This document shows, piece by piece, positions 25,832 through 34,769 of a stretch of 54,612 nucleotides of DNA. The position numbers and the translations under genes are program-made. The notes beneath the pieces are model-generated. The model had not been told where the DNA came from. It was given only the letters and a program-made list of their open reading frames with translations, and did no database searches. Origin of the DNA: Marinilactibacillus piezotolerans (GTDB lineage Bacteria; Bacillota; Bacilli; Lactobacillales; Carnobacteriaceae_A). The DNA lies in NCBI RefSeq assembly GCF_900114235.1, contig NZ_FOSJ01000014.1, positions 1 to 54,612 of the forward strand, in the 5' to 3' direction. Every line of letters starts with the position of its first letter. The first letter of the stretch is position 1.

Positions 25832-26920
25832 ATGCCTGAAATCACTGTAGCGATTCCTGCAAATGAGACAAGTTATGCTTTAAAAATCGAAAAAAAACTA
25901 TTAAATAAAGTGGGTAAGGAGATTGCTCAGATTTTTAACGGTTCAAAAATCATGGTTGTAACAGATGAGACAGTTCACGGTTACTATGGTGAAACAGTTT
26001 TAAATCAATTGAAAACGGCGGGATATGACGTTCAGTGCATCGTCTTGCCGCCTGGAGAACAAACGAAGGCATTCAGTTCAATGCCTAATATTTATAGTCA
26101 ACTGATAGAATTTGGCTTAACGAGAAGTGATCTGATCATCGCACTGGGTGGTGGAGTAGTAGGGGATATTACGGGATTTGCAGCTGCAACTTATTTGAGA
26201 GGGATCTCTTTCGTGCAGATTCCAACGACGCTGCTTGCGCAAGTAGACAGCAGCGTCGGCGGTAAAGTCGGTGTTGATTTACCCGAAGGAAAAAATTTAG
26301 TTGGGGCTTTTTACCATCCTAAACTTGTCCTGATTGATCCCTTAGTACTTGAAACGTTGACCGATTTGTCTTTTGCAGATGGAATGGCGGAAGTAATCAA
26401 ATACGGCTGTATAAAAGATGAACCATTTTTTAACCTTTTAATGGACTTATCTTCAAGAGAAGAAGTGATGGAACAGATTGAGTATATTATCGAAAAGTGC
26501 TGTACGATTAAAAAAGAAGTCGTTCAGGCAGATGAGAAGGATACAAGTGAACGGATGCTGCTGAATTTCGGTCATACACTCGGTCATGCTATCGAAGCTT
26601 ACTATAACTATGAAACCTATTCTCATGGTCAGGGCGTTGCGATTGGAATGGTTGAACTATCAAAAATTGCTGAAGAGAAATCTCTGACAAAAAGTGGCAC
26701 AACTGAAAAAATCATTTCTATTTTAGAAAAAAATCACTTACCGACAAAACTGGCAGAACCAAGAGACTATGCAAAAATCTTAACTTACATTAAAAAAGAT
26801 AAAAAGAACTTTGAAGGCAGTTTAAATGTCATTCTACTAAATGAAATTGGACAAGCTCAAAAGCTTAAGACAAATCGACAGTTTTTTGATGCATTAAAGA
26901 CAGGAGGAACAACGAATTGA
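25832..26920 (+). CDS. aroB: 3-dehydroquinate synthase
   Basis: Cyclises DAHP to 3-dehydroquinate using NAD+ and a divalent metal. GGGVVGDITGFAA (NAD-binding), TTLLAQVDSSVGGKVGVD and the metal-binding region NFGHTLGHAIEA are all intact. 362 residues, typical. AAGGAGG precedes the ATG, 17 bases after aroF. It overlaps aroA by four bases. Confidence 0.97.
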   Translation: MPEITVAIPANETSYALKIEKKLLNKVGKEIAQIFNGSKIMVVTDETVHGYYGETVLNQLKTAGYDVQCIVLPPGEQTKAFSSMPNIYSQLIEFGLTRSDLIIALGGGVVGDITGFAAATYLRGISFVQIPTTLLAQVDSSVGGKVGVDLPEGKNLVGAFYHPKLVLIDPLVLETLTDLSFADGMAEVIKYGCIKDEPFFNLLMDLSSREEVMEQIEYIIEKCCTIKKEVVQADEKDTSERMLLNFGHTLGHAIEAYYNYETYSHGQGVAIGMVELSKIAEEKSLTKSGTTEKIISILEKNHLPTKLAEPRDYAKILTYIKKDKKNFEGSLNVILLNEIGQAQKLKTNRQFFDALKTGGTTN

Positions 26921-28164
26921 CGACTTTAAAAGTTATTCCAAAAAAGTTAAAAGGAACAGTTACCGTTCCTCCTTCGAAAAGCATGGCCCACCGAGCAGTT
27001 ATCTGTGCTAGTCTGGCAGATGGGCGAAGTGTAATCAGTAATATCCAGTTATCGGATGATATCAAAGCAACAATTGAAGGAATGCGAGCATTTGGAGCAG
27101 TGATCCTGCACGATGGAGACACACTGACTATTGACGGAATTGGTACGGGCATAACTAGGCGCAGTCAGGAAATCAATTGTAACGAATCGGGTTCTACACT
27201 CCGATTTCTCGTTCCATTAGCGACTCTATTTGAAGGAGAAACACGTTTTGTAGGCAAAGGAAAGCTTGGCCAACGACCGCTTGAACCCTATCAGGAAATG
27301 TTTGAAAATCAGTCCTTGAGATATGAGCCAGCACCTACAGAACTGCTCGACTTAACAATTGAAGGCCGCTTGAAGCCAGGTGTTTATGAAATGGCTGGAG
27401 ATATCAGTTCTCAATTTATTACGGGTATGTTGCTGACACTGCCAATGCTTGACGGAGAATCTGTTATCAAAATGACTACGCATCTAGAATCAAAAGGATA
27501 TATCGATCTGACTCTGACTGTACTTAAAGAATTTGGGATAGAAATTAATCACGACAAAGAATACAAGTTTTTCAAAATAAAAGGAAACCAGTCGTATCAA
27601 GCACAGGACTACAAAATAGAAGGAGATTATTCGCAAGCTGCTTTCTGGTTAAGTGCTCGAACGTTGGCTAATGAGATTTCAGTCGAAGGACTAAACGACT
27701 ACTCACTACAAGGCGACCGGGAAATCGTAGAGATATTGGAAGACTTAAGTCAGCAAGCGGATGAACGAGTGATTGATGGTGCTCAAGTGCCAGATATTAT
27801 TCCAGTCGTTGCCCTAGTTGCTGCCTTGAGTAAAGGCAAAACAAGACTGATCAATCTGGACAGACTTCGGATCAAAGAAAGTGATCGCTTAATTGCTACT
27901 CAAAAAGAGCTGGCTGCTTTGGGGGCTCGGATTAAAGTTGTAGGAGCTGACTTGCATATCGAAGGTGTTTCAATATTAAAAGGTGGTCAAGAGGTCTGGA
28001 GCCATAAAGATCACCGCATGGCGATGATGCTGGCGATTGCTTCAACTATATGTCAGGAACCGATCATCATTAAAGATACAGAATGTGTTAAAAAATCTTA
28101 TCCCGATTTCTGGGAAGTTTTTCAAAATGTAGGAGGAGAAATACATGAGTGGAATATGGGGTAA
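26917..28164 (+). CDS. aroA: 3-phosphoshikimate 1-carboxyvinyltransferase (EPSP synthase)
   Basis: Transfers enolpyruvate from PEP to shikimate 3-phosphate. Start is TTG 26917, overlapping the aroB stop, with AGGAGG (26902-26907) well placed. Substrate motifs: PPSKSMAHRA near the N-terminus, NESGSTLRFLVP, GQRPLEPY, SSQFITGMLL, and LRIKESDRL and DHRMAMM near the C-terminus. 415 residues, slightly short of the usual 427 but with all core motifs. The GSTLRF and GQRPLEP forms suggest a class II (Gram-positive type) enzyme. Confidence 0.96.
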   Translation: MTTLKVIPKKLKGTVTVPPSKSMAHRAVICASLADGRSVISNIQLSDDIKATIEGMRAFGAVILHDGDTLTIDGIGTGITRRSQEINCNESGSTLRFLVPLATLFEGETRFVGKGKLGQRPLEPYQEMFENQSLRYEPAPTELLDLTIEGRLKPGVYEMAGDISSQFITGMLLTLPMLDGESVIKMTTHLESKGYIDLTLTVLKEFGIEINHDKEYKFFKIKGNQSYQAQDYKIEGDYSQAAFWLSARTLANEISVEGLNDYSLQGDREIVEILEDLSQQADERVIDGAQVPDIIPVVALVAALSKGKTRLINLDRLRIKESDRLIATQKELAALGARIKVVGADLHIEGVSILKGGQEVWSHKDHRMAMMLAIASTICQEPIIIKDTECVKKSYPDFWEVFQNVGGEIHEWNMG

Positions 28165-29242
28165 AAATGTACAAGTCTCAATATTTGGAGAATCTCATGG
28201 TGTAGCGATCGGGATTACAATCAATGGTCTGCCACCAGGGTTAGAAGTAGATATGGAGCAAGTACTGTTTGAAATGGCAAGAAGAGCACCCGGCAGAAAT
28301 GAACTGACTACACCAAGAAAAGAAAAGGACCAACCAGAAATTCTAAGTGGCCTATTAGATGGAAAAACAACTGGAGCACCACTTACTGCTATCATCTGGA
28401 ACACGAATACACGCTCAAAAGACTATAGTTTACTTAAAAATGTTATGCGACCGGGACAGGCAGATTATCCTGGACGGGTACGTTACAAAGGACATAATGA
28501 CCATAGAGGAAGTGGCCATTTTTCTGGTAGAATTACGGCGCCGCTAGTTTTTGCAGGAGCCATCTGCAAACAATGGCTGGCACAAAAAGGCGTAACGGTT
28601 GGCGCGCATATCCAGTCGATCGGGATGATTGAAGATGAATCGTTCGCTGATCAAAAAGAAGTGACATTGGAACAGATTCGATCTTTCAAGGAACAGCAAT
28701 TGCCATTATTTAATGTTGAAAAAGAAACAGAAATGAAAGATTTGATCGTAGAAGCAAAAGAAGATGGCGACTCTGTGGGTGGAGTGGTTGAAACATTTGT
28801 ATTAGGACTAGATGCAGGTTATGGAAATCCGTTTTTCGATTCCGTAGAGTCTCAACTTGCGCACTTAGTTTTTGCAGTCCCGGCCATCAAAGGGATCGAA
28901 TTCGGAACAGGATTTGATATTGCGAAGATGCGAGGATCAGAAGCAAATGATGAATACTACTATGACGAACATGGACAGATCAAGACTCGTTCAAATAATA
29001 ACGGTGGCATTATCGGAGGGATTACGTATGGTATGCCCGTTGTGTTCCGTGCAGCTGTAAAACCACCGGCTTCTATTAAGAAAAAACAACAGACCATTAA
29101 CGTCGAAGAGGGTAAAGCAGCAGAACTGGAAGTGGAAGGGCGACATGATCCGTGTATCGTACCACGTGTCTTGCCTGTATTAGAAGCCGTTACTGCCCTT
29201 GGATTGATGGACTTGATGATGGGAGGACAACATCATGAGTGA
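28145..29242 (+). CDS. aroC: Chorismate synthase
   Basis: Converts EPSP to chorismate with reduced FMN. Family signatures: FGESHGVAIG near the N-terminus, GHNDHRGSGHFSGRITA in the middle and the NNGGIIGG region. GRHDPCIVPR is the C-terminal signature. 365 residues. It starts inside aroA (20-base overlap), with AGGAGG just upstream of the ATG. Confidence 0.97.
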   Translation: MSGIWGKNVQVSIFGESHGVAIGITINGLPPGLEVDMEQVLFEMARRAPGRNELTTPRKEKDQPEILSGLLDGKTTGAPLTAIIWNTNTRSKDYSLLKNVMRPGQADYPGRVRYKGHNDHRGSGHFSGRITAPLVFAGAICKQWLAQKGVTVGAHIQSIGMIEDESFADQKEVTLEQIRSFKEQQLPLFNVEKETEMKDLIVEAKEDGDSVGGVVETFVLGLDAGYGNPFFDSVESQLAHLVFAVPAIKGIEFGTGFDIAKMRGSEANDEYYYDEHGQIKTRSNNNGGIIGGITYGMPVVFRAAVKPPASIKKKQQTINVEEGKAAELEVEGRHDPCIVPRVLPVLEAVTALGLMDLMMGGQHHE

Positions 29243-29504
29243 GTTAGAACAATACAGAGATGAAATTGATGCGATCGATCAGGAACTGACAAGGCTATTC
29301 GAAGCTCGATTAAAAACAGTATTGAAAGTGGGAGAGTATAAAAGACAGCATGAATTACCTGTGCTAGATGCCAGTCGAGAACAGAAAGTGATTGCTAAAA
29401 ATGTCGATCGTCTGGAAGACAAGCAGTTTGAAGAAGAACTGACAAAGTTTTTCCAGTCTATGATGGACATTACTAAAGAGACTCAAACGAAAATGATGAA
29501 ATAA
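29235..29504 (+). CDS. Chorismate mutase, AroQ-class helical domain
   Basis: A stand-alone 89-residue chorismate mutase converting chorismate to prephenate. All-helical AroQ-class pattern: an N-terminal helix with RDEIDAIDQEL, a basic KVGEYKRQH segment supplying active-site charges, and a third helix with FFQSMMD. It overlaps aroC by eight bases and is the last gene of the operon, right before a terminator. In some Firmicutes this domain is fused to DAHP synthase; here they are separate genes of one operon. Confidence 0.92.
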   Translation: MSELEQYRDEIDAIDQELTRLFEARLKTVLKVGEYKRQHELPVLDASREQKVIAKNVDRLEDKQFEEELTKFFQSMMDITKETQTKMMK

Positions 29505-29515
29505 TTATTGATAGA

Positions 29516-29568
29516 GAAAAAGGTTCGTAAAGCAGCTATGAAAATCTGTTTTACGAACCTTTATTTTA
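29516..29568. terminator. Bidirectional terminator between aro operon and proA
   Basis: AAAGGTTCGTAAA (29519-29531) pairs perfectly with TTTACGAACCTTT (29550-29562). A-rich and T-rich flanks allow use by both convergent operons. Confidence 0.9.
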
Positions 29569-29571
29569 TGA

Positions 29572-30813
29572 TTATCTAATCTGACCTTCACCAAATACTA
29601 TATATTTGGTTGAAGTGAGTTCAGGTAATCCCATAGGTCCTCTAGCATGAAGTTTTTGGGTACTGATCCCAATCTCAGCCCCGAATCCGAATTCAAATCC
29701 ATCTGTGAATCGAGTCGATGCATTAATGTAGACTGCAGCGGAATCAACTTCTTTGTGGAATCGTTGGCTGGCACTATAGTCACTCGTGACGATAGCTTCA
29801 GAGTGCCCGGTGCTGTAGTGATTAATATGAGCAATAGCCTCATCAATAGAAGAAACAACTTTGACTGCTAAAATATAATCTAAGAATTCTGTTTCCCAAT
29901 CTTTTTCGGTAGCTGGAACAGACTGAGTAAAGATAGCTTGAGCAGCTTCGTCAGCACGCAATTCGACGTTCCATTCTGCTAAAGCTTGCTCAATAACAGG
30001 AAGAAAGTCTTCTGCAACACGTTCGTGAATCAGTAAGGTCTCTGCGGCATTACAGACAGAAGGTCTAGACGTTTTGGCATTGACTATAATATCTTTTGAC
30101 ATTTCAAGTTCTGCAGACTGGTCGATATACACGTGACAGTTTCCAGTTCCTGTTTCGATAACTGGAACAGTTGCGTTTTCTACGACTTTTTTAATCAGAT
30201 TCGCACCACCTCGAGGAATCAACACATCCAGGTAACGATTCAACTGCATCATTTTTCGAGCTGTCTCTCTGGAAGTATCTTCAACAAGTTGAATGACTTC
30301 TTTCTGGAAAGTGGTAGATTCTAATCCCTTTTGCAGCACTTCAACTATCGCTTTATTTGAATGAAAAGCTTCTTTTCCTCCACGCAGGATTACAACGTTT
30401 CCTGACTTGAAGCATAGTCCCGCAGCGTCAGAGGTTACGTTAGGCCGTGATTCATAAATGATTCCAATAACACCAAGCGGCACAGTCTGCTGACCGATTC
30501 TTAACCCTGCCTCATTCGTCCACATATGTTTGACCAAGCCGATAGGATCAGAAAGCAATGCAATATCTCTTAAACCATCAGCCATAGCAGTGATCCGCTC
30601 ATCAGTCAGTGTTAAACGATCCAACATAGTCTCCGCAATTCCGTTATCTGCAGCAGCAGCTGTATCTTTCTGGTTAGCTTTTAAAATCTGTTCTTTATGA
30701 TCCAGTAAAGACTGAGCCATTTTATTTAAAGCTTCATTCTTATCTTTAGTCGAAGCGTAAGCAAGGAATTTAGTCGAATCTTTTGCTTTTTTTCCTAAGT
30801 TAATCAATGTCAT
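29572..30813 (-). CDS. proA: Glutamate-5-semialdehyde dehydrogenase (gamma-glutamyl phosphate reductase)
   Basis: Reduces gamma-glutamyl phosphate with NADPH to the semialdehyde in proline synthesis. Aldehyde-dehydrogenase-type fold with catalytic Cys in [10 protein letters not shown] (near 250), IYESRPNVT and the C-terminal [11 protein letters not shown] region. 413 residues. It overlaps proB by four bases, and the two proteins act in sequence on a labile intermediate. Confidence 0.97.
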   Translation of the reverse strand: MTLINLGKKAKDSTKFLAYASTKDKNEALNKMAQSLLDHKEQILKANQKDTAAAADNGIAETMLDRLTLTDERITAMADGLRDIALLSDPIGLVKHMWTNEAGLRIGQQTVPLGVIGIIYESRPNVTSDAAGLCFKSGNVVILRGGKEAFHSNKAIVEVLQKGLESTTFQKEVIQLVEDTSRETARKMMQLNRYLDVLIPRGGANLIKKVVENATVPVIETGTGNCHVYIDQSAELEMSKDIIVNAKTSRPSVCNAAETLLIHERVAEDFLPVIEQALAEWNVELRADEAAQAIFTQSVPATEKDWETEFLDYILAVKVVSSIDEAIAHINHYSTGHSEAIVTSDYSASQRFHKEVDSAAVYINASTRFTDGFEFGFGAEIGISTQKLHARGPMGLPELTSTKYIVFGEGQIR

Positions 30814-31655
30814 AGCAGTGGTCCTCCTTTCTGAGTAGGGATGAATAAAGTACCAATCTGTTCACCGGCTAATATACGAAAGAGGATCGTAGGATCTTCT
30901 CCATTCGCTAAAACCATTTGTTTTTGTTCTTCTAGAACTTGTTGCGCAGCATTCAATTTAGTAGTCATACCGCCAGTTCCGAAACGTGATCCTGAATCAT
31001 TCGCTAATGCATAGGTTGCATCCGTAATTTCATGGATTGTATCAAAAAGCAGTGCATCTTCATGATTCATTGGGTTCTTATCATAGAACCCATCAATATC
31101 AGATAAAAGGATGAGTAAGTCTGCATCCGTGATTTCTAATACAATAGCAGATAAGGTGTCGTTATCACCAAAACGAGTCAGGTGATCTAACTCTTCAACA
31201 GAGACTGTATCATTTTCATTCACAATAGGAATAACATTTTTGATTAGCAATTGTTCAAATGTATTCGCAGTATTTTTTCGACTAACAGGAAAATCAATTA
31301 CATCCTTCGTCAGTAAAACTTGACCGATTTGATGACCATAATGATAGAAAAACTGACTATATAAATTCATTAATTCTGTTTGTCCAATGGCTGCAATAGC
31401 TTGTTGTTCAGGAATCGTTACGGGTCGTTCTGTTAGATTCATACGGGATAAGCCTACACCGATTGCTCCAGAAGATACCAGAATGACTTGTTTCCCCTGA
31501 TTTTTTAAGTCGCTTAATACGAAAGCAAGTTTTTCAAGTCGCTGTAAGTTGATTGAACCGTTTGGATACATGATCGTGCTGGTACCAACCTTTACTACGA
31601 TGCGATTACTTTGAGTTAATGAGTGTCTGATAGAAGTTGACATGGGTTCATCCAA
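30810..31655 (-). CDS. proB: Glutamate 5-kinase, without PUA domain
   Basis: Phosphorylates glutamate, the first and normally feedback-controlled step of proline synthesis. Amino-acid-kinase fold: VVKVGTSTI at the start, [17 protein letters not shown] and GTGGMTTKL. At 281 residues it ends after the kinase domain and lacks the C-terminal PUA domain of E. coli ProB. The start is ambiguous: the first ATG (31655) and one four codons later (31643) both have weak ribosome binding sites. First gene of proBA. Confidence 0.96.
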   Translation of the reverse strand: MDEPMSTSIRHSLTQSNRIVVKVGTSTIMYPNGSINLQRLEKLAFVLSDLKNQGKQVILVSSGAIGVGLSRMNLTERPVTIPEQQAIAAIGQTELMNLYSQFFYHYGHQIGQVLLTKDVIDFPVSRKNTANTFEQLLIKNVIPIVNENDTVSVEELDHLTRFGDNDTLSAIVLEITDADLLILLSDIDGFYDKNPMNHEDALLFDTIHEITDATYALANDSGSRFGTGGMTTKLNAAQQVLEEQKQMVLANGEDPTILFRILAGEQIGTLFIPTQKGGPLL

Positions 31656-32328
31656 TCTAAAATTGATTATATAAATTACTGATTACTTGAAAATGAAATG
31701 TACAATTTCAAACAGTATAACAATTTATATTCGGGAAATCTAGATAATTGATAATGATTAGCATAGATTATTATTACACAAATATTTTTAGACTCTATAA
31801 ATTAGGATAGTTTAGAAGTGAATCCCCTAGCTAAGATACTTTGACAGCTTTATATTATTTTTAATAAACAGAGATTTTAAGACTATTTAAGGCTAAACAG
31901 AAAATATGTTTAGAGAAAAATAAGTTAATTTTATTCAAAAATAAAATATAAAAAAGAAATTCAATTTTATTTCAGATTATTTATTATGAATAATATTTCA
32001 TTTAATATACATCTGTCTAATTGTGAACTTAATACTTTGTTTTTTTAAACTGAATAAAACAGCTATAAAATGAGATGTAATAGAGGGTATTGTTTGATAA
32101 TGATTGGTTAAAAATTAAAAAAAATTCATAAAAGTCCTTTTTTTATTTAAAGAAGCAATGTATACTTAATTTAGTTACTTGTGAATATGTTGCTAATACA
32201 AATTATTTTTTACAAAAAATTCAATATATATAATACTTATTCGTTTTGTAGCAAGTAGCGATTTTCTTTTCTAGTGGAGTGAAAAGAAAAAATTGTATAG
32301 ATTTTAGAACTATAGGGGGAGTAGTAAA
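31656..32328. other. Long AT-rich intergenic region between proB and the amino acid transporter
   Basis: 673 bp with no convincing ORF, tRNA, T-box or riboswitch. It is unusually AT-rich even for this genome. The 12-mer TTGATAATGATT occurs twice in the same orientation (31748-31759 and 32094-32105). It must contain the promoters of divergent proBA and of the transporter operon, but I could not place them with confidence. The last 20 bases hold the ribosome binding site GGGGGAG for the 32329 gene. Confidence 0.5.
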
Positions 32329-33387
32329 ATGTCAAAATATTTTAAGTATTTATTAGGTGCCGCAGTAGCGGTGACGCTCTCGGCATGTGCAAGTGGGGAT
32401 GTTGAAGAAGGTTCTACTGAAAGTAGTACAAGTTCGGGTAATACTTTGAATACAGTAATAGATCGTGGAGAATTGAACGCAGGTGTCAATGATCAGTTAC
32501 CAGGATTTGGTTATGTAGACAGCGATGGAGAATATACTGGGTTTGACGTGGACTTTGCTAGAGCAATTGCGGCAGCTGTCTTAGGGGATGCAGATGCAGT
32601 AAACTTTCGTCCACTTTCTGCACAAGAAAGATTCACAGCGGTTCAGACTGGCGAAGTAGATGTACTACTTAGAAATACTACCTATACGACGAGCCGTGAT
32701 TCTGATGTCGGGATGGATTTTGCGCCAGTAACTTTTTACGATGGACAAGGCATGATGGTTCCTAAAAGTGCAGGAATATCGACATTAGAAGAATTAGAAG
32801 GTATGACAATTGGTGTAGAAACAGGCACAACTACTGAATTAAACTTAGCTGATCAGTTAGGTGCATTAGGAGTAGAATATAATACGCAAACGTTTGATGA
32901 TCGTGATGCATTGCTTGCTGCGTATGAAGCAGGATCTATTGATGCATGGACCACTGACCGCTCCGGTTTAGTATCTAGTTTTGCAGTGCTTGAAAATCCG
33001 GATGATCATATCATACTAGAAGAAACGCTATCGAAAGAACCGTTGGCACCAGCCGTATTACATGGAGATAACCAATGGAAAGATGCAGTAACATGGATCG
33101 TCTATGCATTGATACAAGCAGAAGAGTTTGGAATTACGCAAGATAATATTGATGATTTTTTGGATAGTGATAATCCCGATATTCAACGTTTATTAGGCGT
33201 AGAAGGTGGATTAGGAAGTATGCTGGGATTAGAAGATGACTTTGCTTATCAAGCAATTTCTCAAGTAGGCAACTACGGGGAAATCTATGATCGTCATTTA
33301 GGACCAGATACTGAATTCAATCTTCCTCGCGGAATGAACGCATTATATCAAGATGGCGGATTACAGTATTCTATGCCATTTAGATGA
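32329..33387 (+). CDS. Amino acid ABC transporter substrate-binding lipoprotein (AapJ/BztA type)
   Basis: Surface-anchored receptor of a broad-specificity amino acid importer. Lipoprotein signal with lipobox LSAC (Cys20). The mature domain is of the SBP_bac_3 class and follows AapJ/BztA closely: RGELNAGVNDQLPGFGYVD, GFDVDFARAIAAAVLGD, RNTTYTTSRD, and a long C-terminal extension with GNYGEIYDRHLG. That extension distinguishes it from ordinary GlnH-type receptors. 352 residues. A hairpin after the gene separates it from the permease genes, probably allowing more receptor than membrane subunits. Confidence 0.9.
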   Translation: MSKYFKYLLGAAVAVTLSACASGDVEEGSTESSTSSGNTLNTVIDRGELNAGVNDQLPGFGYVDSDGEYTGFDVDFARAIAAAVLGDADAVNFRPLSAQERFTAVQTGEVDVLLRNTTYTTSRDSDVGMDFAPVTFYDGQGMMVPKSAGISTLEELEGMTIGVETGTTTELNLADQLGALGVEYNTQTFDDRDALLAAYEAGSIDAWTTDRSGLVSSFAVLENPDDHIILEETLSKEPLAPAVLHGDNQWKDAVTWIVYALIQAEEFGITQDNIDDFLDSDNPDIQRLLGVEGGLGSMLGLEDDFAYQAISQVGNYGEIYDRHLGPDTEFNLPRGMNALYQDGGLQYSMPFR

Positions 33388-33482
33388 TGTTTAAAAGGAA
33401 ATTTTAAGCATACTTCACATCTCTAATTAATACAATAAATTGATTGAACAAAAGGAACGTACGATTCGTAGTTCATACATTG

Positions 33483-33525
33483 AAAGAGGCCTGCTAACTT
33501 GTTACAATAACAGGTCTCTTTTAAA
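33483..33525 (+). terminator. Intra-operon hairpin after the binding-protein gene
   Basis: AAAGAGGCCTG (33483-33493 region) pairs with CAGGTCTCTTT (33511-33521) over 11 positions with one G-U, loop about 17 nt, followed by a short TTTT. Probably a leaky terminator or an mRNA-stabilising end between receptor and permeases. Confidence 0.65.
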
Positions 33526-33587
33526 TTTTAAAGATATATTACTAAAGTAGATTCAAAAACTTATATTCATAAAGAGGTGAAATGACG

Positions 33588-34760
33588 ATGGCTTCACAAA
33601 AAAAGAGGATTGTTCCTTTATGGAGGAATAAAAAAATAGTCCCTATCGTACTTCAAATTATATTTGTGTTGGTAATGGGGACTCTGCTATGGATACTGAT
33701 TCATAATACGAGAATTGGATTAAATCGAATGGGAATTCAATTTGGCTTTGATTTTTTAAACTTAAGAGCAGGTTTCAATATCAACGAAGCGATGATAGAT
33801 TATGGAACTAATGATCCGTATGGACGGGCAATATTAGTAGGAATAGTTAGTACATTGCGCGTCTCCTTTTTTGGGATAATCCTGGCTACGATTATAGGCG
33901 TAGTGGTAGGGATTGCAAAAATGTCGAACAATTGGCTACTGAGTAAAGTAGCTTCAATCTACATTGATATCTTTCGCAATACGCCCTTATTATTGCAGAT
34001 ATTCATTTTAAATTTTGCAGTGTTCTTGCCACTTCCAGTAATTCAGGAAGCAATTAAGGTTGGCCCTTTTTACTTATCTAATCGAGGAGCCGTTATTCCT
34101 TGGTTTAGCGGGAATGAGAATACATGGATATGGCTGATATTAATTGTCATTTATTTGGTTATCAGTATCAGTATATTTAATTTTTTAATGAAAAAAGAAA
34201 TAGAAGAAGGGAAAAATATTCATCCATTTCTTTCAGCATTTAGTACGTTCGCATTCTTATCAATTATTACATTCTTTATTATTGGTGTAGGACCTGTCAG
34301 CGTGATTATACCAGATCATACGGGAACGGCAGTGACGGGAGGGGCTTCATTAACGACACCATTCTTATCTGTATTATTAGCATTAACCATTTTCGCATCA
34401 ACTTATATTGCAGAAATTGTTCGTGGAGGAATTCAAGCTGTACCTAAAGGTCAGACAGAAGCGACTAAAGCATTAGGATTTAAGTCGGCCACAGCTATGC
34501 GTTTGGTTATCTTTCCGCAAGCTATTCGAATTATTATTCCACAGATGACAAGCCAATATTTGAACATAATTAAAAATTCTTCTCTTGCAATGGCAGTGGG
34601 TTTTCAAGAGATAGTAGGAGTAGGAAATACAGTAATGAATCAATCAGGTCGGACACTTGAAGTGATTATTATTATGATTAGTGTTTATTTATTCTTTAGT
34701 TTAACTACATCATTATTCATGAACTACTTTAATAAAAAATTTCAATTAGTGGAAAGGTAG
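33588..34760 (+). CDS. Amino acid ABC transporter permease (AapQ-like)
   Basis: First of two membrane subunits of the Aap/HAAT-type importer. About eight hydrophobic helices, with an N-terminal TM and a large loop before the permease core. The cytoplasmic coupling (EAA-type) motif is EATKALGFKSATAMRLVIFPQA near residue 285-305. The length of about 390 is typical of AapQ and much longer than GlnP-type permeases (about 220). I prefer the ATG at 33588, eight bases after GAGGTG, to the ATG two codons earlier, which is too close. Confidence 0.88.
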   Translation: MASQKKRIVPLWRNKKIVPIVLQIIFVLVMGTLLWILIHNTRIGLNRMGIQFGFDFLNLRAGFNINEAMIDYGTNDPYGRAILVGIVSTLRVSFFGIILATIIGVVVGIAKMSNNWLLSKVASIYIDIFRNTPLLLQIFILNFAVFLPLPVIQEAIKVGPFYLSNRGAVIPWFSGNENTWIWLILIVIYLVISISIFNFLMKKEIEEGKNIHPFLSAFSTFAFLSIITFFIIGVGPVSVIIPDHTGTAVTGGASLTTPFLSVLLALTIFASTYIAEIVRGGIQAVPKGQTEATKALGFKSATAMRLVIFPQAIRIIIPQMTSQYLNIIKNSSLAMAVGFQEIVGVGNTVMNQSGRTLEVIIIMISVYLFFSLTTSLFMNYFNKKFQLVER

Positions 34761-34769
34761 GTGAAGATA

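Noticed and set aside
31748-31759. Fur box
   Set aside because: TTGATAATGATT matches only one half of the usual inverted repeat and no iron-uptake gene is adjacent.
31656-31850. T-box or proline-responsive leader before proBA
   Set aside because: No T-box core and no terminator hairpin on the minus strand upstream of proB.
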